From: Salipaludibacillus sp. CUR1
GTDB lineage: Bacteria; Bacillota; Bacilli; Bacillales; Salisediminibacteriaceae
DNA length: 64,000 bases
Direction: 5' to 3'
Assembly: GCF_021028955.1 (NCBI RefSeq)
Contig: NZ_JAIWPE010000096.1
Span: 124,001-188,000, forward strand
The translations under genes were made by a program, and so were the position numbers. Positions 16,080 through 25,297 of this stretch are shown piece after piece (position 1 is the first letter of the stretch; each line of letters opens with the position of its first letter). Below the pieces are notes generated by a model. That model saw nothing but the letters and a program-made list of their open reading frames with translations. It searched no databases and was not told the origin of the DNA.

Positions 16080-17300
16080 TTAATAAAGGTTTTCTTTTAA
16101 AAACTTTTCATGAAGAGCATTGACTGCTTCAACCATATCCTCTTCTTTAACTAATACCCATATAGTGGTATGTGAATCAGCCGATTGCAGTATTTGGATG
16201 TGACGGTCAGTTAAAGCTTCTACAATCTTTGAGGTTATGCCTGGCACCCCGGTCATGCCTGCTCCTACAGCAGATACTTTCGCACAATTTCTTAATATTT
16301 CAGGATTAAAATTCATTTCTTTTAAAAGGGCTTCTGCCTTATCGGTCAAGTGATCAGGAACAGTGTAAACCACACCAAAAGGATTAATATTTATAAAATC
16401 CACTGATATTTCCGCGTTAGCCATTGTCTTAAACACTTTAGCCTGCAGGTCATATTCCCCTTCGTCAGCAAACACTTTTATCTGCGAGACATCCTTTACA
16501 TGGGCAATTCCGGTGATCAGCCGTTCATCCAAATCTTTTCCAAGAACGGATGAGGTCGTGCTTGTAATTAATGTGCCTGTTCCCCCGTCTGCCACCGATC
16601 TTATCCTTATCGGAACTTTAGCCTGCATAGCCACTTCGACTGCACGGGGATGGATGACTTTAGCTCCCTGATAAGCCAGATTGCATATCTCATTGTAAGT
16701 AACTACATTAATTGGCTGAGCGTCTTTTACAATTCGCGGGTCGGCGGTCATGACACCGGCAACATCTGTAAAAATATCCACCGCTTCTGCCTGCAGTGCC
16801 GCCCCTAAAGCAGTTGCTGACGTATCTGAACCACCGCGTCCAAGTGTGGCAGTTGTTCCTTTGGCTGTTTCCCCCTGAAACCCGGTGACCACCACCGCGT
16901 CATAAGTCTCAAGGGCAGAAAGAAGCCCATCAACCTTCATTTCGGTAATTTTTGCATTCGTATAATCTTCGGTCGTCCTGAACCCTGCCTGGGCGCCTGT
17001 CATCGCCAGTGTCTTTACTCCTTTTTGCTGAAGAATAGATGAGAAGACGACTGACGAAATCGTTTCTCCGCACGATAACAGCAAATCCTGCTCGCGGTTA
17101 GAAACCGAAGGGGTAACCCCTCCGATTAAACTAAGCAGCGTATCTGTGGCGTAAGGATCCCCGGCTCTTCCCATGGCTGAAACAACTATGACCGTTTTAT
17201 ATCCTTCCCGCAGCGCTTCCAGAACGTGCTGGGAAGATCTTTCACGCATTTCTTCGGTTTGTAAAGAGGTTCCGCCGAATTTTTGGACTAAAATCTTCAT
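16080..17300 (-). CDS. dapG: Aspartokinase I (diaminopimelate-sensitive type)
   Basis: Phosphorylates aspartate, the first step of the aspartate family pathway. 406 residues. The N-terminal kinase domain starts KILVQKFGGTSLQ and contains GFQGETAKGTTATLGRGGSDTSA. Two ACT domains follow (about 265-400). Position between asd and dapA identifies it as the B. subtilis DapG paralogue, the isoform inhibited by meso-diaminopimelate; the feedback ligand is inferred, not visible. ATG at 17300 has GAGGG 8 nt upstream, 34 nt after the asd stop. No L-box or other riboswitch-sized leader precedes it. Confidence 0.94.
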   Translation of the reverse strand: MKILVQKFGGTSLQTEEMRERSSQHVLEALREGYKTVIVVSAMGRAGDPYATDTLLSLIGGVTPSVSNREQDLLLSCGETISSVVFSSILQQKGVKTLAMTGAQAGFRTTEDYTNAKITEMKVDGLLSALETYDAVVVTGFQGETAKGTTATLGRGGSDTSATALGAALQAEAVDIFTDVAGVMTADPRIVKDAQPINVVTYNEICNLAYQGAKVIHPRAVEVAMQAKVPIRIRSVADGGTGTLITSTTSSVLGKDLDERLITGIAHVKDVSQIKVFADEGEYDLQAKVFKTMANAEISVDFININPFGVVYTVPDHLTDKAEALLKEMNFNPEILRNCAKVSAVGAGMTGVPGITSKIVEALTDRHIQILQSADSHTTIWVLVKEEDMVEAVNALHEKFLKENLY

Positions 17301-17334
17301 ATCTTTATCCCTCTGTCTTTTTCGATTAATAAAT

Positions 17335-18381
17335 TTATTTTAGTAAACCTAATTTAATTAAAGAGAAAGCAATTTGAACTGAGTTAAGCGCCGCACCTTT
17401 TAATAAGTTATCAGCTACGACCCACAGGTGAAAACCATTTTCACGGTCCAGGTCCTGACGGATTCTTCCTACAAAAATATCATCTTTTCCTTTACACTCG
17501 GAAGCTAGCGGGTAAACCTGGTTAGCCGGATCATCTTCAAGTGTCACACCTGGCGCTTCTTTCATTAGATTGCGTATCCCTTCAACATCCAGGCCGTCTT
17601 TCTCTACTTCAATATACACTGATTCAGAGTGTCCTGTTTCTACTGGCAGACGCACGCAAGTAGCTGCTACTTCAAGTGATTCATCATTCATTATTTTTTT
17701 CGTTTCGTTAATCATTTTCATTTCCTCAAACGTGTAGCCGTTGTCCTGAAAGACATCAATTTGAGGAACAGCATTAAATGCAATTTGGAAATGCTTCTTA
17801 TCTCCTGAAACAGGAAGTACTTCAGGATTAATTTCCTCCCCGTCCATGATTTGGCGGGATTGCTCATACATCTCATCAATTGCCGCTGCGCCTGCGCCTG
17901 AAACAGCCTGGTATGTAGATACGACTATTCGCTTCAATCCATGTGATTTTCGCAAAGGCTCGAGTGCTGCAACCATCTGAATCGTTGAGCAGTTAGGATT
18001 GCTGATTATTCCGTTATGATTTTTAAGGTGGTCTTCATTTACTTCCGGAACGACGAGCGGAACGTCTTTATCCATACGGAATGCACTCGTATTATCTACG
18101 ACAATTGCGCCTCTTTTTACTGCTTCAGGAGCTAGCGCTTTTGAAATAGAGCCGCCTGCACTGAATAAAGCTAACTGAATGCCATCAAATGATTCCGGTT
18201 TAGCTTCCTGTACAGTCAGTTCTTCTCCCTTAAAGTTTATTTTTTTACCAGCTGACCGTTTTGAAGAGAGAAGAGTTAAAGAAGCAATTGGAAAATCCAT
18301 TTTCTCCAGGGTTTTAAGCATTTGTTCACCTACCGCCCCTGTCGCTCCTAATACTGCTACATGATAACCTTGTTGTGTCAT
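17335..18381 (-). CDS. asd: Aspartate-semialdehyde dehydrogenase
   Basis: NADPH-dependent reduction of aspartyl phosphate to aspartate semialdehyde. 348 residues. The N-terminal nucleotide motif GATGAVGEQ is at about 12-20, the catalytic Cys is in SNPNCSTIQ near residue 130, and SGAGAAAIDEM precedes the C-terminal substrate domain with an ETGHSES His. ATG at 18381 has AAAGGGGAT 8 nt upstream. A 230-bp gap with a predicted vegetative promoter separates it from dpaB, so the vegetative asd-dapG-dapA transcript can be made without the sporulation genes while mother-cell readthrough remains possible. Confidence 0.95.
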   Translation of the reverse strand: MTQQGYHVAVLGATGAVGEQMLKTLEKMDFPIASLTLLSSKRSAGKKINFKGEELTVQEAKPESFDGIQLALFSAGGSISKALAPEAVKRGAIVVDNTSAFRMDKDVPLVVPEVNEDHLKNHNGIISNPNCSTIQMVAALEPLRKSHGLKRIVVSTYQAVSGAGAAAIDEMYEQSRQIMDGEEINPEVLPVSGDKKHFQIAFNAVPQIDVFQDNGYTFEEMKMINETKKIMNDESLEVAATCVRLPVETGHSESVYIEVEKDGLDVEGIRNLMKEAPGVTLEDDPANQVYPLASECKGKDDIFVGRIRQDLDRENGFHLWVVADNLLKGAALNSVQIAFSLIKLGLLK

Positions 18382-18516
18382 TATTTTAAATCCCCTTTCG
18401 AAATTTTAGAAAAGCTTACCGTCAAATTCCGGCTGACTAATAGTTTTTTTCTTATACTTTTATTCTTTTAAAAAAAATGAACTTTACCAGCGTATAAGAA
18501 AATGCCTTCTTATATA

Positions 18517-18545
18517 ATTATATACAACATAGCCGCCGCCGTTAA
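18517..18545 (-). promoter_or_regulatory. Predicted sigma-A promoter of asd-dapG-dapA
   Basis: Minus strand TTAACG (18540-18545), 17-nt spacer, perfect TATAAT (18517-18522). The -35 box lies inside an inverted repeat (18541-18559). Confidence 0.55.
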
Positions 18546-18559
18546 GGGGGTACCTTAAC
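18541..18559. repeat. Inverted repeat overlapping the asd -35 box
   Basis: GTTAAGG / CCTTAAC, 7 bp with a 5-nt centre, in the dpaB-asd gap. There is no U-run on the minus strand, so it is unlikely to be a simple terminator. It could be an operator or a stalling hairpin. Confidence 0.55.
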
Positions 18560-18611
18560 GACGACTTTTGTCACTAAGTCCTTATTTTAACAATAAGACC
18601 TCATAATTGCA

Positions 18612-19205
18612 TTAATTTTTATACCTCTCAATTAGTACCGGCTGCAATTGACGGCCATTTATCGCTTCTTCTACAGTCTCAGGAATTCTCGACATATCAG
18701 CAACAAGGGAGTTTGGTTTTTTGAATGGATGATCCTGCCCTAAAGGAACGAAATAAATATTTTTAGCGGCCATCAGTTTCATTATGTTTACACCATTCAG
18801 TCCAAGAGCATCATTTGTGGATACAGCAACCACGACCGGTCTGCCTGTTCTCATGGTTGCTTTAGCTCCCATTAATACAGGGGAATCTGTCAGCGCATTT
18901 GCCAGCTTACTTGTGGAATTACCTGTCATAGGAGCAACCACCATACAATCAAGGGGGTATTTAGGCCCGAACGGCTCGGCTTTTACAATAGTGTCTACAA
19001 TCGGTTCAGGGGTAGTTTCGGTTATTTCTTTCAGCCATGAGTCACTCGTTCCAAATTTAGTATCTGTGCTTTGAACGGTATAAGAAACAAATGGAGTTAC
19101 TTTTGCCCCTAAAGACACCAGTTTTTTCATTGCCGGCATGACTTCTTCATACGTACAGTGAGACCCGGTCAAACCAAATCCAATATGTTTTCCTTTTAAA
19201 GACAT
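18612..19205 (-). CDS. dpaB: Dipicolinate synthase subunit B (SpoVFB)
   Basis: Flavoprotein-fold subunit that, with DpaA, oxidises dihydrodipicolinate to dipicolinate in the mother cell for spore heat resistance. 197 residues. The flavoprotein-like core includes GFGLTGSHCTYEEVMPAMKKL near the N-terminus and VAPMTGNSTSKLANALTDSPV in the middle. ATG at 19205; GGAGG lies within the end of dpaA and the start is 1 nt past the dpaA stop, so the two are coupled. Presence of this pair is good evidence that the organism makes endospores. Confidence 0.96.
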   Translation of the reverse strand: MSLKGKHIGFGLTGSHCTYEEVMPAMKKLVSLGAKVTPFVSYTVQSTDTKFGTSDSWLKEITETTPEPIVDTIVKAEPFGPKYPLDCMVVAPMTGNSTSKLANALTDSPVLMGAKATMRTGRPVVVAVSTNDALGLNGVNIMKLMAAKNIYFVPLGQDHPFKKPNSLVADMSRIPETVEEAINGRQLQPVLIERYKN

Positions 19206-19206
19206 T

Positions 19207-20109
19207 TTATCTTTTGCCTCCTTTTTGTTCTTGCCACTGTTCTTCTAAAAGAGAAGATAAAAGGTTCGCAAGCTGGATCCCTGCTGTTTTGGGAGCTACT
19301 AAGCCTGGTAAGCCAGGAGTCAGGATGGCATGGATTCCACGCTTTTTGGCAAATTCAAAATTTGTTCCTCCCGGTTTAGATGCTATATCGACAATCAAAG
19401 CGTGAGTTGGCATTTTAGCGATTACTTCAGCTGTAAGAACTTCAGCTGGAATAGTATTTATAACAACATCTGCCTTAGCTGCTCTGCTGCCAAGCTCCGA
19501 CAGCAAAACCGGTTCCATCCCCATCGTATAAGCTCTGGCTAACAATTCGGATTCCCTTGCAGCTACAGAGACGTCAGCTCCAAGCTGGGAAAATGTTTTA
19601 CCAATGGTCTGCCCGACTCTGCCGAACCCTGTGATGAGAACTTTTGCTTTATGCACAGTGACATTGGTGTTCTGTATGACAAGCATCAAAGCGCCTTCCG
19701 CCGTAGGAATAGAATTGTATATTGCGAGATCATCCCTGTTCATAAGTTCAACCAGCTCTTTTCCTGCATGGCTGGCCATTTGTGATAATGTCTTATTAGA
19801 GATACCGGTATATATACGGGTATGTGCAGGCGTCTCAGCCAGCCAGCTTTCTTTAAAAAACTGCTGCTTCCCTGCAAACACACTGTCGATTTCGCGTTTG
19901 GGACTTATGCCATTAACAGGTAAAATCAGCGCGTCGAGTTTATCAGCCCTGACCGTATCAAATGTTGTTTTCTCAACTCCCAAAAATCCGTTATCCAGCT
20001 GTTCGTAGCCTATTAAATGAATTGAAGCATCTAATTTAGACAGTTTGCGAATGACTTCAATTTGCCGCAGATCTCCTCCAATAATTGCAATTTGCATTCC
20101 AGTTAACAC
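19207..20109 (-). CDS. dpaA: Dipicolinate synthase subunit A (SpoVFA)
   Basis: 300-residue NAD(P)-binding subunit of dipicolinate synthase. It opens MLTGMQIAIIGGDLRQ as in B. subtilis DpaA, with a second Rossmann motif VLITGFGRVGQTIGKTF near 157 and the conserved LTPGLPGLVAPKTAG near the C-terminus. The start is GTG at 20109 with GGGGAG 6 nt upstream. The upstream sequence holds a sigma-K-like promoter (20181-20203), matching the mother-cell expression known for this operon. It lies after the ymxH terminator and heads dpaA-dpaB. Confidence 0.95.
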   Translation of the reverse strand: MLTGMQIAIIGGDLRQIEVIRKLSKLDASIHLIGYEQLDNGFLGVEKTTFDTVRADKLDALILPVNGISPKREIDSVFAGKQQFFKESWLAETPAHTRIYTGISNKTLSQMASHAGKELVELMNRDDLAIYNSIPTAEGALMLVIQNTNVTVHKAKVLITGFGRVGQTIGKTFSQLGADVSVAARESELLARAYTMGMEPVLLSELGSRAAKADVVINTIPAEVLTAEVIAKMPTHALIVDIASKPGGTNFEFAKKRGIHAILTPGLPGLVAPKTAGIQLANLLSSLLEEQWQEQKGGKR

Positions 20110-20180
20110 TTGATTCTCCCCTTTCTGGTACTGGTAAATGGAAAGGGAAATAAGAGCCTTGCGAAACGCTCAACACATTT

Positions 20181-20203
20181 TATGTAAGAAATACCGTTTG
20201 GTG
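20181..20203 (-). promoter_or_regulatory. Candidate sigma-K promoter of dpaAB
   Basis: Minus strand CACC (20200-20203), 15-nt spacer, CATAAAATG. The known sigma-K consensus is roughly ACm with CATAnnnTA at 16-17 nt; the last base differs and spacing is 1 nt short. Confidence 0.4.
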
Positions 20204-20217
20204 ATTTGTACACAAAG

Positions 20218-20251
20218 AAAAGCCCGCTGTAAGCATAAGCTTATAGCGGGC
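20218..20251 (-). terminator. Rho-independent terminator after ymxH
   Basis: Minus-strand 13-bp stem GCCCGCTATAAGC / GCTTACAGCGGGC (one mismatch) with a TTAT loop is followed by TTTTCTTT, just past the ymxH stop. Confidence 0.88.
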
Positions 20252-20269
20252 ATAGGTTTACTATTTTAT

Positions 20270-20503
20270 TTAAGATACTTCGATAATAATCATGTCGGTA
20301 CCGATTTTTTTAATCTGATTCCAGTGCACGGTGACTTCTTTTTCTCTTTTCCCAAGGCCGAACCATTTTAAAGTAGGAATAACAAAAGCTTCAATCTTTC
20401 CGCTTTTCTCATCAATCATCAGATCTGTCTGGCCGAGCACGCCAAGCCGTTCTCCTTTTTGATAATCAATAATTTCTTTCTGGCTGATCTCACTTAACCG
20501 CAT
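20270..20503 (-). CDS. ymxH: YmxH, YlmC/YmxH-family PRC-barrel protein
   Basis: 77 residues with the small PRC-barrel fold (MRLSEISQKEIIDYQKGERLGVLGQTDLMID) typical of the YlmC/YmxH family found in spore formers. The function is unknown; family members are often associated with sporulation. ATG at 20503 has GGTGG 7 nt upstream. It lies 65 nt after mlpA, the same neighbour as in B. subtilis, and is followed by a terminator, making it the last gene of the mlpA transcript. Confidence 0.88.
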   Translation of the reverse strand: MRLSEISQKEIIDYQKGERLGVLGQTDLMIDEKSGKIEAFVIPTLKWFGLGKREKEVTVHWNQIKKIGTDMIIIEVS

Positions 20504-20567
20504 TCGTCAACCACCCACCCTTCAGTTTACTACAAGCTTATGCGGGGCTGAGGGGCTTATATTCTAT

Positions 20568-21812
20568 TTACTGCTGTAAAGATTGCGGCAGCCTGCCATC
20601 AGGGCTGATGAGAGTCAGTGAAAAGTCCTTCGATAATATATCTTCACTCGTATTCATAATTTCTTCCATCGTAACCTGATCAATTGACCTTACTATTTCA
20701 TCAAGTGATTTATGTCTGCCCAGAAGAAGTTCATTTTTCCCGTTCCTGCTCATCCGGCTGTTTGTACTTTCAAGCCCGAGCATTAAGCCGCCTTTCAATT
20801 GCTCTTTCCCATTATGAAGTTCTTTGTTTGTTAGACCGTTCTGCCGGATCTCTTTTAACGTATTCATAATCACTTCAAACGTCTGTTCAAGCTGCTCCTG
20901 TGCTGAACCGGAATAAATAGTCAGCATACCGGAATCTTTAAAGGCCGAATGGTAGGAAAATACTGAGTAAGCGAGTCCCCTGTTCTCCCTTATTTCCTGA
21001 AACAGGCGGCTGCTCATGCTTCCGCCCAAGGCGTTATTTAATAGTATGAGTGAATAAATGCGTTCATCACTAACTCTGTAACCATCAAAGCCAAGGCATA
21101 AATGCGCTTGTTCAGTATCTTTTTGGCGGACCAGCTTTTCCGGTAAAAAGGATGGTTTTTCCAGATTCACAGAGCTCTCCGTTTTCTTTTTCAATGGAGC
21201 GAACAATTCCTCAATATAGTCTATATAACTTTCATCCACATTTCCACATACAGAGATAACGACATTTTCGGCATGGTAATATTGATTCATATAGGAAAAT
21301 AAATCTTCTGAAGAAAATGAATCCAATGTCTGCTCTGTTCCTAGGATCGGGTAACCAAGCGGATGTTCACCGTAACTTGCTTTACTCAATAAATCGTGTA
21401 CGAGATCATCAGGCGTATCTTCATACATTTTGATTTCTTCAAGCACGACACCTTTCTCTTTTTCCAATTCTTTCTTTTCAAAGGTAGAATTAAAATACAT
21501 ATCAGCCAGTACATCCACCGCATACTTCGCGTGCGTATCCAGCACCTTGGCGTAATAGCATGTATATTCTTTTGAAGTTAAGGCATTGACATGGCCGCCG
21601 ATAGAATCAAAAGATTCAGCAATATCCTGGGCCGTGCGCGTTTTAGTCCCTTTAAAAAACATATGCTCAATAAAATGGGACATGCCGTTCTCTTCTTTTT
21701 TCTCAAATCGCGATCCTGTGCCAATCCATATCCCGACAGATACTGATCTGACATTGTGGTTAGGTTCAAAGACGATCCGAAGACCATTCTTGCTGTTAAT
21801 ACGTTTAATCAC
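20568..21812 (-). CDS. mlpA: MlpA, M16-family zinc protease (YmxG)
   Basis: Processing-peptidase-type metalloprotease of 414 residues. The zinc motif HFIEH is at 46-50, with the downstream EEIKMYED Glu ligand region and the C-terminal GGSMSSRLFQEIRE and LMLGLESTNSRMSRNGKNELLLG segments of the family. The start is GTG at 21812 (MIKRINSKNGLRIV), with AGGAGG 7 nt upstream and an N-terminus matching homologues. The longer frame to 21857 runs into ylxY with no ribosome binding site. It follows ylxY by 22 nt. In B. subtilis it affects extracellular protease levels; the physiological substrate is unknown. Confidence 0.93.
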   Translation of the reverse strand: MIKRINSKNGLRIVFEPNHNVRSVSVGIWIGTGSRFEKKEENGMSHFIEHMFFKGTKTRTAQDIAESFDSIGGHVNALTSKEYTCYYAKVLDTHAKYAVDVLADMYFNSTFEKKELEKEKGVVLEEIKMYEDTPDDLVHDLLSKASYGEHPLGYPILGTEQTLDSFSSEDLFSYMNQYYHAENVVISVCGNVDESYIDYIEELFAPLKKKTESSVNLEKPSFLPEKLVRQKDTEQAHLCLGFDGYRVSDERIYSLILLNNALGGSMSSRLFQEIRENRGLAYSVFSYHSAFKDSGMLTIYSGSAQEQLEQTFEVIMNTLKEIRQNGLTNKELHNGKEQLKGGLMLGLESTNSRMSRNGKNELLLGRHKSLDEIVRSIDQVTMEEIMNTSEDILSKDFSLTLISPDGRLPQSLQQ

Positions 21813-21834
21813 AATAGATCCTCCTACTGATTGG

Positions 21835-22797
21835 TTATTCAGATAATCTTTTCTCACTTAAGACATCTGATAATTTACCAAGTTTTAGTCCTTTTTTCTG
21901 AATGCCCGTAATCATTGTTTCGAGGCCTTCTTTGGTGGAAGAGGTAGGATGCATAAGAATCAGAGAGCCAGGTTCTGTTTTTCTCACTATCCGGTCAGCC
22001 ATACTGGCTGGATCCGGCTTCTTCCAATCCACAGTATCCACCGTCCATAAAACGGTATACATTCCATGTTCCCTTGCAACCTTTACAACCTCATCCCTAT
22101 AGCTTCCGCTGGGCGGTGCAAACCACTGGGGAGTCACATTAAGTGCTGCGTTTATAACTTCATTCGTTCTCCGTATTTCATCGTGAATGCGTTCGCGTGA
22201 AAGCTGCTGCATATTTGGGTGAGAATAAGCATGGTTGCCAATTTCATGGCCTTCCTCTTTTATCATCATAGCAAGATTTGGATTGTTTTTCACCCATGAA
22301 CCGTCTAAAAAGAAAGTTGCCTTCACATCATATTTTTTAAACGTTTTTAACATATCCGGCAAATACTCATTTCCCCATGCCACATTCACCATCATACCAG
22401 CCATTGGTTTGCCGGAATTTCCTTTATAGACGGGCGCAGGCGGCAGATCTTTTAAAGTGACTTCCGGAGGTGTTTCTTCAAACGTCAGCAGACCTTCCTG
22501 AAAGGCGCCCGCAGGCTTCATCTTATCATATGATTTCTGTACATCAATTCTTTTTCCGTTAAGTCCGGGAATCGCTTTCCAGACCGGGTCTATCACTGCA
22601 TCAACAGCAGGCTGGTCATATTCCTGCCGTTTACGGATTATTTCCATATAAAGAGGGTCTTCTTCTTTTAATACTTGTTCGGCCTTCCCTGTTATTTCTT
22701 TGATGTAGCTTCCAGTCACCGGATTCTGTAAAGTAGAGAAGGTCATAAACAGCAACAGTAGCAAAGTCCCTGATTGAACGAACGCTTTCTTCAGCAT
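21835..22797 (-). CDS. ylxY: YlxY, polysaccharide deacetylase-fold protein without catalytic Asp
   Basis: Exported NodB-homology protein, 320 residues. An N-terminal signal or anchor segment (about 5-22, hydrophobic) precedes a spacer, and the NodB domain runs from about 125 to 310. The usual TFDDG motif 1 is replaced by MMVNVAWGNEYL, so the catalytic base and metal Asp are missing. Motif 2 is kept as HEIGNHAYSHP, and later motifs WFAPPSGSYRDEV, VDTVDWKKP and LILMHPT are recognisable. B. subtilis YlxY shows the same WGNE substitution from memory. The start is ATG at 22797 with GGGGTG 6 nt upstream; the longer frame to 22836 has none. It sits between pnpA and mlpA as in B. subtilis. Confidence 0.9.
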   Translation of the reverse strand: MLKKAFVQSGTLLLLLFMTFSTLQNPVTGSYIKEITGKAEQVLKEEDPLYMEIIRKRQEYDQPAVDAVIDPVWKAIPGLNGKRIDVQKSYDKMKPAGAFQEGLLTFEETPPEVTLKDLPPAPVYKGNSGKPMAGMMVNVAWGNEYLPDMLKTFKKYDVKATFFLDGSWVKNNPNLAMMIKEEGHEIGNHAYSHPNMQQLSRERIHDEIRRTNEVINAALNVTPQWFAPPSGSYRDEVVKVAREHGMYTVLWTVDTVDWKKPDPASMADRIVRKTEPGSLILMHPTSSTKEGLETMITGIQKKGLKLGKLSDVLSEKRLSE

Positions 22798-22892
22798 TTT
22801 AATCACCCCAATAAAAAATATGTTTCTATTGGACAAGGTAGAACTGAAGAAAGTTGTAATTCAAAAACAAGCAACGGCTTAAAAAATCCGGC

Positions 22893-22919
22893 AAAAAAAG
22901 CTGCCAGCTACTGACAGCT
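22893..22919 (-). terminator. Rho-independent terminator after pnpA
   Basis: Minus-strand stem AGCTGTCAG / CTGGCAGCT (one wobble) with a 3-nt loop, followed by seven T, 10 nt past the pnpA stop. Confidence 0.92.
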
Positions 22920-22929
22920 TTTAAATAAA

Positions 22930-25029
22930 TTATTTAGATTCACTGTTTTCAGGCAGCACTGCTTTACGGGACAAGTTAACGCGTCCCTGATTATCGATTT
23001 CAGTCACTTTTACAAGCACTTCATCACCGATGGAAACGACGTCTTCAACCTTTCCTACCCGCTCTTTCGCAAGCTGGGAGATATGGACAAGCCCGTCTTT
23101 GCCTTTGAAGATTTCCACAAAAGCACCGAATTTTTCAATTCGTTTAACTTTACCGAGGTAAGTCTGGCCGACTTCCACTTCACGGACAAGATCTTCAATA
23201 ATTTGTTTAGCTTTATTATTCATCTCTTGTTCGGAAGAAGAAATATAAACCATGCCGTCCTGCTCAATATCAATTTTAACTCCTGTGTCATCAATAATCT
23301 GATTAATGGTCTTTCCGCTTGGTCCAATAACATCGCGGATTTTATCAGGGTGAATCTTCATCGTTAAAATCTTCGGCGCGTACTGACTGAGTTCTTCACG
23401 AGGCTCAGGAATAGCTGACAGCATATTCTCGAGAATCTGCATTCTGCCTTCCTGCGCCTGTTCTAAAGCTTCTTGCAGCACATTTTTATCAATACCTTCT
23501 ATTTTGATATCCATTTGAAGAGCTGTGACCCCTTTTGAAGTCCCGGCGACTTTGAAATCCATATCGCCAAGTGCATCTTCCATACCTTGGATATCTGTTA
23601 AAACGGCAACCTTATCTTCATGTTTTACTAACCCCATAGCAATCCCTGCAACAGGAGAAGAAATCGGCACTCCGGCTGCCATCATAGCTAAAGTGCTTGC
23701 ACATATACTCGCCTGAGAGGTTGACCCGTTGGATTCCAGCACTTCTGAAACGAGGCGGATTGTATAAGGGAATTCCTGTTCAGATGGAATCACTTTCTCC
23801 AATGCCCTCTCACCGAGAGCTCCGTGTCCGATTTCTCTTCGGCCAGGTCCTCTGATCGGGCCTGTCTCCCCTACACTGAATAACGGGAAGTTATAGTGGT
23901 GCATAAATCGTTTAGATTCTTCAATTCCTAAGCCGTCAAGTACCTGCACGTCTCCTAATGCCCCTAGCGTACACACAGAAAGAGCCTGTGTCTGTCCGCG
24001 GGTAAAGAGGCCGGATCCGTGTGTCCGCTGCAAGATATCAATTTCTGAAGCAAGCGGGCGGATTTCATTCACTTTTCTTCCATCAGGTCTGATATTATCC
24101 TGTGTAATGAGTTTACGGACGGTCTCTTTTAATAATTTATCGAGAATTTCTTTCACATCTTTTGTGCGGTCTTCCTCTTCCTCAGCATACCCTTCGAGAA
24201 CGTTATCATAGACTTCTTTGATCGCTTCTTCACGGGCATGTTTCTCTACCACGGTAGCAGCTTTAACAAGGTCAGCCTCTGCCTTGCCGCGGATTTCTGA
24301 TTCAAGTTCTTTATCAGTAGTTACCAGTTGGACTTCCATTTTAGTTTTTCCGACTTTTTCAATAATCTCTTCCTGGAAAGAAACTAATTTCTTAATTTCT
24401 TCATGGCCGTACATAATGGCATCAAGCATGATTTCTTCAGGGACTTCGTCAGCGCCTGCTTCCACCATGTTAATTGCGTCTTTAGTACCGGCAACTATTA
24501 AGTTAATATCGCTTTTTTCCATTTGGTCTGTTGTCGGATTAATTAAAAATTCGCCATCCACTCTTCCAACAGTCACTCCGGCAATCGGGCCTCCAAATGG
24601 AATATCTGATATGCAAAGAGCAATAGATGACCCTACCATTGCAGTCATCTCCGGTGAGCAGTTCTGGTCATTACTCATTACCATGCTGATCACTTGAACG
24701 TCATTTCGGAACCCGTCAGGGAACAACGGACGGATCGGTCTGTCAATCAGTCTGCTCGTTAAGACAGCGTGGTCACTCGGACGGCCCTCACGTTTAATAA
24801 ATCCGCCCGGAATTTTACCCGCGGCATATAAGCGTTCCTCATAGTTCACTGTTAACGGAAAGAAAGGTAAATCTTTCGGCTCTTTTGATCCTGTAGCAGT
24901 AGATAAGACGGAGGTGTCACCATAACGTATCATGGCTGCTCCGTTTGCCTGTTTAGCAAATTGGCCTACTTCAACCGTAAGTGTACGGCCGGCCCATTCC
25001 ATAGAAAAAACCTGTTTTTCTTGACTCAT
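22930..25029 (-). CDS. pnpA: Polyribonucleotide nucleotidyltransferase (PNPase)
   Basis: Phosphorolytic 3'-5' exoribonuclease of RNA turnover, trimeric in the cytoplasm. 699 residues. There are two RNase PH domains (about 10-215 and 305-545) joined by a helical linker, with [17 protein letters not shown] in the first and [11 protein letters not shown] plus [15 protein letters not shown] in the catalytic second. A KH domain ([20 protein letters not shown]) and an S1 domain ([20 protein letters not shown]...) close the protein. ATG at 25029 has GAGGAG about 11 nt upstream. It lies downstream of rpsO behind a terminator, so a promoter of its own lies in the 268-bp AT-rich gap, though no candidate there is strong. 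Confidence 0.97.
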   Translation of the reverse strand: MSQEKQVFSMEWAGRTLTVEVGQFAKQANGAAMIRYGDTSVLSTATGSKEPKDLPFFPLTVNYEERLYAAGKIPGGFIKREGRPSDHAVLTSRLIDRPIRPLFPDGFRNDVQVISMVMSNDQNCSPEMTAMVGSSIALCISDIPFGGPIAGVTVGRVDGEFLINPTTDQMEKSDINLIVAGTKDAINMVEAGADEVPEEIMLDAIMYGHEEIKKLVSFQEEIIEKVGKTKMEVQLVTTDKELESEIRGKAEADLVKAATVVEKHAREEAIKEVYDNVLEGYAEEEEDRTKDVKEILDKLLKETVRKLITQDNIRPDGRKVNEIRPLASEIDILQRTHGSGLFTRGQTQALSVCTLGALGDVQVLDGLGIEESKRFMHHYNFPLFSVGETGPIRGPGRREIGHGALGERALEKVIPSEQEFPYTIRLVSEVLESNGSTSQASICASTLAMMAAGVPISSPVAGIAMGLVKHEDKVAVLTDIQGMEDALGDMDFKVAGTSKGVTALQMDIKIEGIDKNVLQEALEQAQEGRMQILENMLSAIPEPREELSQYAPKILTMKIHPDKIRDVIGPSGKTINQIIDDTGVKIDIEQDGMVYISSSEQEMNNKAKQIIEDLVREVEVGQTYLGKVKRIEKFGAFVEIFKGKDGLVHISQLAKERVGKVEDVVSIGDEVLVKVTEIDNQGRVNLSRKAVLPENSESK

Positions 25030-25267
25030 ATTTGACTTGACTCCTCTCAGCGTAATAATAATATCAAAAGCCTTTGTATTATTGTTAACTTTGTTTTTAT
25101 GTACTAAACATGGTGTATATTAAGTGAAGGTAACAATTATAAGCATTTTTAACATTTAAAAGAAAATCTATCCATTGATAAACCCTGACTTTTATATCAT
25201 ATCAAAAAAATATATGTAACGAAACACTATATTACCTGTCAGAGAGCACCTCTATTTAATCCATAAG

Positions 25268-25292
25268 AAAAAGCGGGAGAATCTCCCGCTTT
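25268..25292 (-). terminator. Rho-independent terminator after rpsO
   Basis: Minus-strand stem AAAGCGGGAG / CTCCCGCTTT with a very short loop is followed by TTTTTCTT, 6 nt beyond the rpsO stop. Confidence 0.9.
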
Positions 25293-25297
25293 GGCTA

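Noticed and set aside
17301-18611. Lysine (L-box) riboswitch before asd or dapG
   Set aside because: The gap before dapG is 34 nt, and the 230-nt gap before asd shows only a promoter and a short palindrome, not the multi-helix L-box with anti-terminator.
22770-22790. CGAACG-containing LexA-like sequence in ylxY
   Set aside because: The second half-site (TCTTC) does not match and it lies inside coding sequence.
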